NCBI GenBank assembly: GCA_937897325.1
Contig: CALCOY010000094.1
Span: 1-62,815 of the forward strand
DNA: 62,815 nucleotides
Source of the DNA: an uncultured Shimia sp.
Lineage (GTDB): Bacteria > Pseudomonadota > Alphaproteobacteria > Rhodobacterales > Rhodobacteraceae
Direction of reading: 5' to 3'
Shown: positions 27,223-35,631 of the stretch, in pieces
How positions within the stretch are numbered: the stretch's first letter is position 1
How the letters are laid out: each line of letters starts with the position of its first letter
Translations under genes and position numbers: made by a program
The notes under the pieces: generated by a model
What the model saw: only the letters and a program-made list of their open reading frames with translations
Told to the model about the DNA's origin: nothing
Database searches by the model: none

Positions 27223-28053
27223 CTAAAGCGTCTCCAGCCATTGCAGCATCAACGGTGCCCAGTCTTTTGGGATGACGTGTCCCCCGGGAAACAGGGAAAG
27301 CTGCAATGCCGTGTTAGCGTCGCAACGCTCCCAGCTACGTGACCAAAATGCGTCTTCGGTTTCGAACGCATCACCACGCAAATGCACGCAACCATTCTGT
27401 TCCCGCCAGAGCCGCATGCTGTAAAATATGTCGCCCTGTATAAGCGCTTGGGGATCGTTAACGTCTTCACCCCGGACAACCCGACCCTCCAACGGTACGG
27501 TTGTGTCTCGCCAGCCATGGGTGTGTAGCAAGCGCACATCACCAGCACATTCCGTTGGATGTGGCCTCCAGAAGGCGCCACCAATCGGTATGTATGCAAA
27601 GAATGTATCAGGCGCGTTGCAGGCAAGATAGTGGGTCATCGAACCACCGATCGAGAACCCGCCCAGCACCATGCGGTCGGCATCAAGGTCAAAACGCCCT
27701 GCCGCATCATCCCGGACAGCCGTCAAGAAGGCGATCTCGTCCCGCGCTTGAGGCCAATCGGGGTGAAACGACCACCGCCCGCCGTTACGTCCTTCGCGTG
27801 GCAAGCCATTGGGCGCGATGACTGCATAGCCATCGTCGAGGGCCGCAGGCACCCAAGTCCGGTTTGCAATCGTCCCCGAACCGCTGCCACCCCAGCCATG
27901 CAGAAAAACGATTGTTCCTTTTGGATCACTTTCGGGCAGAGCAACGTGATAAGATCCGCTTCCAATCTCGCAGGGATCGGGCGCATCACCGCAGCCAGCA
28001 ATGCCTTGTCCGGCTCCGACCGTCAGAGCCAATGCGGCAAAAAAGCTGCGCAT
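27223..28053 (-). CDS. Secreted alpha/beta-hydrolase esterase (polyhydroxybutyrate depolymerase/LpqC-like)
   Basis: 276 residues. The signal sequence ends near IAGC, a possible lipobox. The hydrolase core has VFLHGWGGSG (oxyanion loop), the nucleophile elbow GGFSIGGSM, and LHTHGWRDTTVP with a late GGHVIP histidine, giving a complete Ser-Asp-His set. It belongs to the LpqC/feruloyl-esterase/PHB-depolymerase-like group; the substrate is not certain. The ATG at 28053 follows GAAGGG and lies 5 bp after the rhodanese stop. Convergent with opgH, 7 bp apart. Confidence 0.8.
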   Translation of the reverse strand: MRSFFAALALTVGAGQGIAGCGDAPDPCEIGSGSYHVALPESDPKGTIVFLHGWGGSGSGTIANRTWVPAALDDGYAVIAPNGLPREGRNGGRWSFHPDWPQARDEIAFLTAVRDDAAGRFDLDADRMVLGGFSIGGSMTHYLACNAPDTFFAYIPIGGAFWRPHPTECAGDVRLLHTHGWRDTTVPLEGRVVRGEDVNDPQALIQGDIFYSMRLWREQNGCVHLRGDAFETEDAFWSRSWERCDANTALQLSLFPGGHVIPKDWAPLMLQWLETL

Positions 28054-28058
28054 ATCAT

Positions 28059-28568
28059 TCAACCCTTCTTGTATTTGACGAGTGGCAGACCGCGTTCCAA
28101 CCAACCTGGGCCAGCTCCGGAACCAAGCATGCCTTCCGGCACGTCCATCACATTGAAGATGCCTGCGGCCTCAAGCCTTCCTAGCATGCGCCACGACCGC
28201 ACTCCACGCGCACAGATCAGGGCAATGGGTAACTCCGGCTGTCTGGCCCTCGCAGATTGCACGATGTCGATGAAGTTGGGGTCGCGCATATCCAGGGCCA
28301 CCGCACCTTCCGCGACGCCCGTGCGCTCCCATTCGTCGGGGCGCCGAATGTCTATAAAAAAGATCCCACCGGACATTGCACGCCGATGCGCGGCGGGGGC
28401 AGAGATCTGCTTTGCCCCATCTGTGCTTGCGTTGATGTTGTACCAGCGAGACGCCCAAACAGATCCGCCAACCAGAAGGGCAGTGGCCATTAGCCCGAAA
28501 TCCCGCCGCGACGAGCGCAGCGGGGCTTTTCTTCGGCCCGGTTTTCCACTCCCGGAGCCGTCAGTCAT
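28059..28568 (-). CDS. Exported rhodanese-like domain protein
   Basis: 169 residues. SSRRDFGLMATALLVGG looks like a Tat signal/anchor near 19-36. A single rhodanese domain follows with FIDIRRPDEW and the active-site loop CARGVRS, so a sulfur-transfer cysteine is present. A periplasmic sulfur carrier or thiol-redox role is inferred. It directly follows the YHS gene (adjacent bases) and precedes the esterase, so the three form one operon. Confidence 0.85.
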   Translation of the reverse strand: MTDGSGSGKPGRRKAPLRSSRRDFGLMATALLVGGSVWASRWYNINASTDGAKQISAPAAHRRAMSGGIFFIDIRRPDEWERTGVAEGAVALDMRDPNFIDIVQSARARQPELPIALICARGVRSWRMLGRLEAAGIFNVMDVPEGMLGSGAGPGWLERGLPLVKYKKG

Positions 28569-29093
28569 TTATTTGACCGGTGCAGAGCTTTCGAACTGAG
28601 GGATCGCGCGGTCGGAAGCTGGATCGGGTTCGATGCTGGTCCAATTGTTTTCAGCAAGTGTAATATTTCCTGGTACATCTTCTTCCCAAAACCCTACCAC
28701 ATTTTTTGTGATATTGAGATAGAGCTTATCATCAACAATGCGCCAAAGATTTGGATTTGCCGGTACTTTACCACCTTTGGACACGCCATACGCGCAGTGT
28801 CCGTCGTATTGTGGCGCATACGTCGCCGGATCTGCAGCGAAACGGTCGCGGTTTTCTTCGGTCGAAAAAGCAAATGTCGCGCCGTTGTATTCGGCAGTGA
28901 TACTTGCATCGCCCGGAACTGCGGCCGGTTGGGCCTGTCCAATTGGGTTTTGCGGCAAGTCGAAATAGGCGACAACATCATAGCCCGACACGGCAAAGCC
29001 GGTGCCGTCCACGAATTGGTCGCCCGCAAAGGCGGAGGTCGAAACAGTGATTGCAGTGGCGGCTGCGGCAATTGCGAGGGTGAAGCGGTTCAT
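28569..29093 (-). CDS. Secreted YHS-domain protein
   Basis: 174 residues. A Sec signal peptide (MNRFTLAIAAAATAITVSTSAFA) is followed by VSGYDVVAYF and a YHS-like region with YAPQYDGHCAYG, usual in exported YHS proteins that are thought to bind metal. The ATG at 29093 is preferred because it begins the signal peptide and follows GGATACC-like sequence. It leads an operon with rhodanese and esterase genes. Function unknown; a metal or sulfur role is suggested by the neighbour. Confidence 0.85.
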   Translation of the reverse strand: MNRFTLAIAAAATAITVSTSAFAGDQFVDGTGFAVSGYDVVAYFDLPQNPIGQAQPAAVPGDASITAEYNGATFAFSTEENRDRFAADPATYAPQYDGHCAYGVSKGGKVPANPNLWRIVDDKLYLNITKNVVGFWEEDVPGNITLAENNWTSIEPDPASDRAIPQFESSAPVK

Positions 29094-29220
29094 GAATGGT
29101 ATCCTTTGCAGATGGCCCGATCTTCTCGGGTATTCAGACAATATCTACCTGCCCGTAATCATTGCACCCCGCCTCGCGGCGATGTGAGGACAGGGTATAA
29201 TGCGTGATCGAAGCATCAAA

Positions 29221-30009
29221 TCACTTCAAGATCGGCGGTTTTGCCGGATCCGACCCGGGCGCCAAAGGCGTCCTGTCGGGTGTGGGAACAATCTGCGGAA
29301 GATCAAAGCGCAAGCCCACCCGCGCCAAACGTACCGTCATCGGATCGGTCGAGACAAAGCAACCGACATCGAGGAACCCGGCCTCGATACCCGAAAAGGT
29401 AAGGGCCTCTGACATCGCCTGGGCCAGGGCCTCATCCGCCCCTGCTGCAACATCGATCAAAGCGATCATGTGGCCGCGACCGCCATCACCGTAACGAACA
29501 GCGACCAGATAAGCTGTCGACGCCAATCCGGCCGCTATGGCAAGCTTTTTGTCGATGCTCGCAATCAGTGTCTCGGGAAGGCCCGAAGGAGCCAACAATT
29601 CGGCAATCTCCGCACTCACCTCTTTGGGCGCGTTGTTCAGCGTTTCAGACAGCCAGTGGATTCCATCGGCATCAAGCAAGAAGGATGACGGGGCGACTTC
29701 CAGGTTCAGGCCGAGACCCAAACCCTGACCTTGTAGCATCTGCGTCAGAGCACGCCCCGATACCGCCGCATAAGGTGCCGCCCTGCCTAAAAAGTCGGAA
29801 ATGCGTTCCTCGCGATCAAAGGCCAGAACCACACTTGCCTGCGGAAGATCAAAGATCTGTGGTGCGATCGCGTCACCATCAGCCTCCTTCTCCAAAAGCA
29901 AGAACAACTCCGCATCTCCGACACGCTCGTAAAAGCGCAAGCGCGCCGCAGGGTCATCGGGCGCGGCCATCATCGCTGCATGTGCCAGGTCAATCGGCGT
30001 CTCAGGCAT
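29221..30009 (-). CDS. SseB family protein
   Basis: 262 residues. The N-terminal SseB domain shows RLRFYERVGDAELFLLLE and LAFDREERISDF; the C-terminal half has a second related domain. E. coli SseB was tied to rhodanese SseA by genetics, but its biochemistry is unknown. The ATG at 30009 overlaps the uracil-DNA glycosylase stop by 8 bases, so translation is coupled. Confidence 0.8.
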   Translation of the reverse strand: MPETPIDLAHAAMMAAPDDPAARLRFYERVGDAELFLLLEKEADGDAIAPQIFDLPQASVVLAFDREERISDFLGRAAPYAAVSGRALTQMLQGQGLGLGLNLEVAPSSFLLDADGIHWLSETLNNAPKEVSAEIAELLAPSGLPETLIASIDKKLAIAAGLASTAYLVAVRYGDGGRGHMIALIDVAAGADEALAQAMSEALTFSGIEAGFLDVGCFVSTDPMTVRLARVGLRFDLPQIVPTPDRTPLAPGSDPAKPPILK

Positions 30010-30586
30010 CAAGCACCTCTTTCACGCGCGTTTTCAGCGCTGGCAGAACCATAGCTTCAAACCAGGGGTTTTTCCTCATCCATGCGGTATTGCGCCAAGA
30101 CGGATGCGGCAAGGCGAAAACATCCGGATCGAGTTTGGGCTGATCGCGCACTGTCTCGGTCACACCTCTTCGGGTCTTTAGGTGCCATTTCTGTGCATAG
30201 CCTCCGATGTATATCCGAAGTTGTGTGGGTCCGACATAGGTCAGGACCCGATCGCGCCAGGTTTCTGCGCAGATCCTGGGCGGCGGGATATCGGAGCCTT
30301 TCGCATCGTAGCCGGGGAAGCAGAAACCAATAGGTACGATGGCGAATTTCGTCTGATCGTAGAAGGTTTCCGACGACACCCCCAGCCAGTCGCGCAACCG
30401 GTCGCCCGACGGGTCAGTGAAAGGGCGCTCGGACGCATGTGCGCGGGCGCCCGGAGCCTGGCTCGCCAAAAGAATGCGCGCGCCATTCCGAAACCACACG
30501 ACCGGACGCGGCCTGTGCTGGGTTTCCGTGGCCGCAAAACGATCTGCGCAGATCCGGCATTTCTTGAGTTCGGACTTGATCGACAT
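30002..30586 (-). CDS. Uracil-DNA glycosylase superfamily protein
   Basis: 194 residues. After MSIKSELKKCRIC the UDG-type motif LLASQAPGARAH (motif 1 region) and the late motif LPHPSWRN (HPS) are visible, as in the small UDG-like proteins of Proteobacteria. It probably removes damaged or deaminated bases, but the substrate is not proven. The ATG at 30586 is chosen because the upstream in-frame stretch overlaps the divergent ArsR promoter and is low in coding character. Confidence 0.78.
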   Translation of the reverse strand: MSIKSELKKCRICADRFAATETQHRPRPVVWFRNGARILLASQAPGARAHASERPFTDPSGDRLRDWLGVSSETFYDQTKFAIVPIGFCFPGYDAKGSDIPPPRICAETWRDRVLTYVGPTQLRIYIGGYAQKWHLKTRRGVTETVRDQPKLDPDVFALPHPSWRNTAWMRKNPWFEAMVLPALKTRVKEVLDA

Positions 30587-30623
30587 GTCTCGCAGATATG
30601 TCCCGTCGGGCTGCCAGCAAACA

Positions 30624-30640
30624 TTTCGAACAATTTCGAA
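30624..30640. promoter_or_regulatory. Tandem TTTCGAA sites upstream of the arsR-like gene
   Basis: TTTCGAA occurs at 30624-30630 and 30634-30640, a 10-bp period. Each contains the palindrome TTCGAA. A looser TTTC-N10-GAAA lies just before the ArsR start. This is a likely operator for the adjacent repressor. Confidence 0.5.
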
Positions 30641-30682
30641 ATAAGTGTTGCGAAGAATCTTTATTTCTATGAAACTAGAAAC

Positions 30683-31027
30683 ATGAAAATGAATTTGACA
30701 GACGATCTGGATCTGACCCGCGCCGCAACCGGCTTTGCCGCTTTGGGATCTGAACAACGACTTGGCGTACTGCGCGCGCTTGTGCGCGCGGGCCCGGAGG
30801 GACTGACTATCGGCCAATTAGGTGAAAGATGCGGGGTCACCGGGTCAACGCTGACACACCACGTCAAGTTTCTGGCCCAAGCCGGACTTGTTCAACAAAA
30901 GAGGAAGGGACGTTCGATCATCTGCGCTGCCATCGCCTATGAGAAGGTTCGTGATCTGTCCGAATTTCTGCTGAACGAATGCTGTGCTGATAGCGCAGTT
31001 CCCTGCGAGGATCATGACAATGGCTGA
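30683..31027 (+). CDS. ArsR-family winged-helix regulator
   Basis: 114 residues. The HTH reads LGSEQRLGVLRALV...LTIGQLGERCGVTGSTLTHHVKFLAQAGLV and the wing KRKGRSIICA. Cysteines sit at the C-terminus (NECCADSAVPCEDH) rather than in the classic ELCVCDL box, so metal or metalloid sensing would use this tail. The stop overlaps the permease start, so the pair is coupled. It is likely an autorepressor acting at the TTTCGAA repeats. Confidence 0.85.
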   Translation: MKMNLTDDLDLTRAATGFAALGSEQRLGVLRALVRAGPEGLTIGQLGERCGVTGSTLTHHVKFLAQAGLVQQKRKGRSIICAAIAYEKVRDLSEFLLNECCADSAVPCEDHDNG

Positions 31028-32045
31028 CACAGCAACCACAACCCCACCCGTTCCGCGCCGTATTGACAAAACCTGGTTGGCGACAGGGCTGATTCTTGCT
31101 CTGGTTGCGGTTTTCGACCATTCACAATTCTGGCCCACGGTCGAGTTTGCAACCAATGCGGTTCTGCACACGGCACCTTTCATCCTTTTTGCCGTTTTCG
31201 CGGTGGCCTATCTAAAGGCAACAGATGCGGAGACACTGATCGCCAAGGTTTTCGAGGGCAACCCAGCTCGTATGATCATTCTGGCTGCTCTCCTTGGTGG
31301 CATGTCTCCCTTCTGCTCTTGCGAGGTGATCCCTTTCATCGCGGCCCTTCTGGCAGTCGGCGCACCGATCGGTGCCGTAATGGCCTTCTGGCTGGCCTCG
31401 CCCCTGATGGATCCTGCCATGTTTCTGATCACTTCAGGCACGCTTGGCTGGGAGTTTGCTATTGCGAAGGCTCTCGCGGCGGTCGGTTTGGGTCTTTTGG
31501 GTGGCTTCGGAACACACCTGCTGGCTAAATCACCGGTCTTTATTGACCCACTTCGCGAGCAGACTGCGATTAGCGGCGGCTGCGGGGCCAAAAAACCTTT
31601 CTCCGGTCAACCAGTCTGGCGCTTCTGGACCAAACCCGAGCGGACGCTTGTCTTTCGCAACACCGCGATCAGCAATGCACTTTTTCTTCTGAAGTGGCTG
31701 ACCTTGGCCTACACGATTGAAGCGCTGATGTTGCGCTATGTTCCGGCGGAATGGATCGCAGGCGCCCTAGGTGGCGAAGGTATCGGGCCCATCATCATGG
31801 GCGCTGTGATCGGAGCACCCGCCTATCTGAATGGCTATGCAGCCGTGCCGCTGATCGATGCGATGCTGGATCAGGGAATGGCGCAAGGGGCGGCGATGTC
31901 CTTTGTCATCGCTGGCGGCGTTAGCAGTATTCCGGCAGCAGTTGCCGTTTGGGCCCTTGTCAAGCCGCGCGTCTTTGCCGCCTATTTTGCTTTTGGTCTC
32001 TGCGGCGCTTTGATAGCCGGTCTTCTTTGGCAAGCTATGGCATAA
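31020..32045 (+). CDS. ArsP/DUF318-type permease, possible organoarsenical or metal exporter
   Basis: 341 residues, about eight to ten membrane spans. GGMSPFCSCEVIPFI carries the vicinal CSC motif of the ArsP/DUF318 family, and a second cysteine (GGCGAKKP) lies in the central loop. GAVIGAPAYLNGYAAVP repeats the intramembrane motif of the first half. ArsP exports trivalent organoarsenicals; related proteins have been linked to other metals. The start at 31020 has GAGGA nine bases upstream and overlaps arsR; 31014 is an alternative. Confidence 0.82.
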   Translation: MADTATTTPPVPRRIDKTWLATGLILALVAVFDHSQFWPTVEFATNAVLHTAPFILFAVFAVAYLKATDAETLIAKVFEGNPARMIILAALLGGMSPFCSCEVIPFIAALLAVGAPIGAVMAFWLASPLMDPAMFLITSGTLGWEFAIAKALAAVGLGLLGGFGTHLLAKSPVFIDPLREQTAISGGCGAKKPFSGQPVWRFWTKPERTLVFRNTAISNALFLLKWLTLAYTIEALMLRYVPAEWIAGALGGEGIGPIIMGAVIGAPAYLNGYAAVPLIDAMLDQGMAQGAAMSFVIAGGVSSIPAAVAVWALVKPRVFAAYFAFGLCGALIAGLLWQAMA

Positions 32046-32054
32046 AGACCGCGC

Positions 32055-32294
32055 CTACCGGCTGTCGGCGACGCAATCTGTAGGATCAGAACCAACCGAA
32101 TTGGTCCAGGCATTTACACCCCGATCCCCCTTGGGATTAGAGAAGGCGAGCAGCCGGGGCGATATGCGCGACGGCAGTTCTTTGAAAACGGCTCCAGGCG
32201 CTGACAGCGTGCTGCGCGATCCCTTTTTGCCGACAACTGTCGACGTATCTGACCCATCGGCGTCGGCCAACGCAGCGCGGGATGCCGCGAACAT
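32055..32294 (-). CDS. Hypothetical small protein, possibly the remnant of a lipoprotein gene
   Basis: 79 residues, Ala/Ser/Asp-rich, ending DPTDCVADSR, not recognised. Directly upstream in another frame (from about 32388) an open stretch begins LALLIFAGCFSGHS, which looks like a lipoprotein signal with lipobox AGC. The two frames could be halves of one frameshifted gene. The weak AGAGCGCAG before the ATG gives little support for independent translation. Confidence 0.3.
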   Translation of the reverse strand: MFAASRAALADADGSDTSTVVGKKGSRSTLSAPGAVFKELPSRISPRLLAFSNPKGDRGVNAWTNSVGSDPTDCVADSR

Positions 32295-32556
32295 CTGCGC
32301 TCTTCAGATTTGTCGCTGCAATCATATGTATCGGCGAGGGCATCGTGCTATGACCGGAGAAGCAGCCAGCAAAGATCAGCAACGCCAATAGATCTGTCGC
32401 GAAACCGCCAACAATCTGAGCGGTTACGATAGAATTATGCTTAAATCAGCCTTAAACTTGCCAAACTCAGTCAATAAACGGTTCAGAGAGGTTTGGTAAC
32501 TGGGGTCAGCACGCCCCCTGACGGGGGTGGGCCTTTGTGATAAAACCGGTAACGCG
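32295..32556. other. Non-coding stretch before kpsT
   Basis: Part of a roughly 500-bp gap after the permease. It includes the lipoprotein-like frame on the minus strand (32290-32400) and an AT-richer part (32420-32500). A hairpin-like CCCCCTGACGGGGG lies near 32516-32529, just before kpsT. A kpsT promoter is expected here but was not resolved. Confidence 0.35.
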
Positions 32557-33216
32557 ATGCTTGAGTTCGAAAATGTGAGCAAGTCCTTCTGGACCGGCAC
32601 CCAACGCAAGGTCATCCTTGATCAGGTGTCTTTCCGGGTGGACCTCGGCAACTCTCTCGGCGTTCTGGCTCCAAATGGGACTGGTAAAACCACCCTGATC
32701 AACATGATTGCGGGACTCGAAAAACCGGATGAGGGCGAGATCCGGCGCGGCTGTAACATCTCCTTCCCGCTGGGCTTTATGGGGGGGGTGGTTGGCAGGG
32801 TTTCAGCCATGGAAAACGCCCGCTATATCGCACGCCTTTACGGTCTCGATCCGGACTATGTCGAAAGCTTCTGCCGCTGGCTGTGCAATCTCGAAGAATA
32901 CTTTGATCAGCCAGTAGGAACCTATTCGCAGGGCATGAAAGCGCGATTTTCCTTCGCGTTAATGCTGGCCCTCGATTTCGACATGTATCTGGTCGACGAG
33001 GGTATGCCTTCCAGCACAGATGTGGAATTCAACAAAAAAGCAGGTGAAGTCCTTCGGGAACGCCTGCGGACAACGACAATCATCATCGTGTCGCATCAAG
33101 CCAAGACGCTTGAGCGGTTTGCGCGATCCGCCGCAGTGCTTCTGGACGGCCAGTTGCACATGTTCGACACGCTTGAAGAGGCAAAGCAGCTCTATGACTA
33201 CGAAACCCAAAGCTAA
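32557..33216 (+). CDS. kpsT: Capsular polysaccharide export ABC ATPase (KpsT-like)
   Basis: 219 residues, the KpsT length. Walker A is APNGTGKTT (38-46), the signature is YSQGMKARF, Walker B ends YLVDEGM and the H-loop is IVSHQ. FPLGFMGGVVGRVSAMEN is typical of polysaccharide exporters of the KpsT/CtrD type. It powers ABC export of capsule across the inner membrane with KpsM. No kpsM lies in the window. The ATG at 32557 is preferred to a GTG/ATG 30 bases earlier. The kpsE start lies 23 bases inside its end. Confidence 0.88.
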   Translation: MLEFENVSKSFWTGTQRKVILDQVSFRVDLGNSLGVLAPNGTGKTTLINMIAGLEKPDEGEIRRGCNISFPLGFMGGVVGRVSAMENARYIARLYGLDPDYVESFCRWLCNLEEYFDQPVGTYSQGMKARFSFALMLALDFDMYLVDEGMPSSTDVEFNKKAGEVLRERLRTTTIIIVSHQAKTLERFARSAAVLLDGQLHMFDTLEEAKQLYDYETQS

Positions 33217-34771
33217 GAAGTACCGCATCAGGCGCGGCTCTCACGAGGGTGATGTCCGGCGTGCCTCTGAGGCAATCCATAGTCAGTCGAACGACGCGAC
33301 CTTTGGCGACGATCAGAATGCAGGCCAGACGATCGAGGCCATTCGGCAAGAAGGGCTTTCGGGCCGGCAATTGCGTATGGCAAGGCGCGTGGCCTACAAA
33401 CACGGCCTGCAGCCAACTTCAGATTATGACGCCGTTCGCATGTTGCGGGAACGGGGGATTGATCCGCTTCAACACGGCAACATGCTTGAGATTGTCGTCA
33501 AAGGGGGTGCGGAAGAACGGGACAGAGCGAGCGAAAAGGCTGAAGCCCAGAGCGGCAGCACGTTACCGCAGACAACCGCAGGCGCGGCCTATCTTCCATC
33601 GACCGAAATGTCGCCAAGCGAGCGGCGCGCGATCGAAATCGAGCGGATCCAGAAGGAAATCGCGGCGCGGCGACGCCGCAAGGTGGCGCTGCTTCTGACC
33701 CGGCTGGCCTTCTTCGTTGGTCTGCCGACCCTGATCGCGGGCTACTACTTCTTTGCTGTGGCGACACCTATGTACGCAACGAAGTCGGAATTCCTGATCA
33801 TCCAGTCTGACAATCAGGGCGGTGCAGGCATCGGGGGGCTGCTCTCGGGTACACAATTCGCCACCAATGCGGACAGTATCGCCACGCAAAGCTACATGCA
33901 GTCAAAAGACGCTATGCTGCGCCTTGATCGGGATGCGGGCTTCAAGGCACATTTCACGCAAAACTGGATCGATCCGATCCAGCGCCTGACGGTGGAGCCG
34001 ACGAACGAAGAGGCTTACCGGACCTATAAGCGCAATGTCAAAATCGGCTTTGACCCAACGGAAGGCATGATCCGCATGGAAGTGATCGCAGCGGATCCAC
34101 AGATCGCCCAAACATTTTCCGAGCGGCTGATCGCCTATGCCGAAGACCGGGTGAACAACCTAAGCCAGCAAAAGCGCGAAGACCAGATGCGCGACGCATT
34201 GCTCAGCTACGAAAACGCCGAGGAAGAGCGGCGCACGGCCCAGGAAGCACTGGTAAAATTGCAGGTCGAAAGCTCAACAATCGACCCCGAAGGCGTAATC
34301 ACAGCGCTCCGCGGTCAGATAAATACGGTCGAATTACAGCTGATCGAGAAGGAACTGCAATTGGCGGCCCTGCTCGACAACCCTCGGCCCAACCAGGCCC
34401 GGGTGGAGGGCGCGCGCAGCGAGGTGCTGCGGCTGCAGGATCAACTCGACAAGCTCAATGAGCGTATGATCACGGCGAGCCGCGGAGAGAATTCGCTTGC
34501 TCAGCTTTCGGTTCGGATCAAGATGGCACAGGCCGATCTGGTCACGCGCGACGCGCTGTTGCAATCCGCCCTTCAGCAAGTCGAACAGACGCGGATGGAG
34601 GCCAACCGACAGGTACGCTATCTCACCGTCGCTGTTGAGCCGGTCGCGAGCGAAGAACCGTCATATCCCCGCGCATTCGAGAATACAATCTTGGCTTTCC
34701 TGATCTTTGCAGGCATCTACCTCATGGTGTCGCTGACGGCATCGATCCTCAGGGAACAGGTCACGACTTAG
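33194..34771 (+). CDS. kpsE: Capsule polysaccharide export inner-membrane protein (KpsE-like)
   Basis: 525 residues. Membrane spans at about 164-190 and 498-517 bracket a long periplasmic coiled-coil, the polysaccharide co-polymerase layout. After the first span PMYATKSEFLIIQSD matches KpsE. The unusual part is a cytosolic N-terminus of about 160 residues, basic at first (KPKAKKYRIRRG), with a small helical module IRQEGLSGRQLRMARRVAYKHG and RERGIDPL. Family members such as E. coli KpsE (about 380) lack this. It couples the KpsMT transporter to the outer-membrane channel. Confidence 0.87.
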   Translation: MTTKPKAKKYRIRRGSHEGDVRRASEAIHSQSNDATFGDDQNAGQTIEAIRQEGLSGRQLRMARRVAYKHGLQPTSDYDAVRMLRERGIDPLQHGNMLEIVVKGGAEERDRASEKAEAQSGSTLPQTTAGAAYLPSTEMSPSERRAIEIERIQKEIAARRRRKVALLLTRLAFFVGLPTLIAGYYFFAVATPMYATKSEFLIIQSDNQGGAGIGGLLSGTQFATNADSIATQSYMQSKDAMLRLDRDAGFKAHFTQNWIDPIQRLTVEPTNEEAYRTYKRNVKIGFDPTEGMIRMEVIAADPQIAQTFSERLIAYAEDRVNNLSQQKREDQMRDALLSYENAEEERRTAQEALVKLQVESSTIDPEGVITALRGQINTVELQLIEKELQLAALLDNPRPNQARVEGARSEVLRLQDQLDKLNERMITASRGENSLAQLSVRIKMAQADLVTRDALLQSALQQVEQTRMEANRQVRYLTVAVEPVASEEPSYPRAFENTILAFLIFAGIYLMVSLTASILREQVTT

Positions 34772-34772
34772 G

Positions 34773-35606
34773 ATGAAACAGATAAAGATCGGCGATCTCA
34801 CGATCGCCAATGACGGACCACTGACGGTGATCGCAGGCCCTTGCCAGATCGAAACAGAGGCGATGGGTCACGACATCGCGGGCGCCATGAAAGAAGCCTG
34901 CGCGGCCAGCGGGGCGAACTATGTCTTCAAGGCCAGCTATGACAAGGCCAACCGCACGTCGCTAAGCGGTCAGCGCGGCATGGGGATCGAGGACGGTCTG
35001 AAAGCAATCCAGTCCGTCAAAGAAACGATCGGAGTGCCCGCCCTGACCGACGTGCACACCGAAGCGCAATGTGCCGAAGCCGCCGAAGTGGCCGACATCA
35101 TCCAGATCCCCGCCTTCCTTTGCCGCCAGACGGACATGCTGCTGGCCGCGGGGCGCACTGGCGCGGTGGTGAACGTGAAGAAAGGTCAATTCCTTGCCCC
35201 TTGGGAGATGCCCAATATCATCACTAAAATCGAAAGCACCGGCAATGACCGGATCCTTCTGACAGAACGCGGCACGTCCTTTGGCTATAACACGCTCGTC
35301 GCAGACATGCGCGCCCTGCCCCAGATGGCCCAAACAGGCTATCCGGTTGTCATGGACGCCACGCATTCAGTGCAACAGCCCGGCGGCAGGGGCGGCTCGT
35401 CCGGTGGGCAACGCGAATTTGCGCCAGTCATGGCGCGGGCGGCTGTCGCAATCGGTGTGGCGGCCGTTTTCATCGAAACCCATCCCGACCCGGATAACGC
35501 CCCATCCGATGGACCCAACATGATTCATCTGTCGGATATGCCTCACCTGATTGACACATTGATGGCGTTTGATGCGCTTGCCAAAACACGGCCGCTCGCT
35601 CTGTAA
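34773..35606 (+). CDS. kdsA: 3-deoxy-8-phosphooctulonate synthase, metal-dependent class
   Basis: 277 residues. TIM-barrel KDO8P synthase: AGPCQIE (C24), FKASYDKANRTS, TDVH, QIPAFLCRQTD, KKGQFLAP, TERGTSFGYN and DATHSVQQPGG. C24 occupies the position that is Asn in E. coli KdsA, so this belongs to the metal-dependent class II. It makes Kdo-8-phosphate from arabinose 5-phosphate and PEP for LPS and for Kdo-linked capsules. It follows kpsE by one base, consistent with a Kdo linker on the exported capsule. Confidence 0.96.
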   Translation: MKQIKIGDLTIANDGPLTVIAGPCQIETEAMGHDIAGAMKEACAASGANYVFKASYDKANRTSLSGQRGMGIEDGLKAIQSVKETIGVPALTDVHTEAQCAEAAEVADIIQIPAFLCRQTDMLLAAGRTGAVVNVKKGQFLAPWEMPNIITKIESTGNDRILLTERGTSFGYNTLVADMRALPQMAQTGYPVVMDATHSVQQPGGRGGSSGGQREFAPVMARAAVAIGVAAVFIETHPDPDNAPSDGPNMIHLSDMPHLIDTLMAFDALAKTRPLAL

Positions 35607-35631
35607 CGATCTAAAGAAAGAAAGAGATTTG

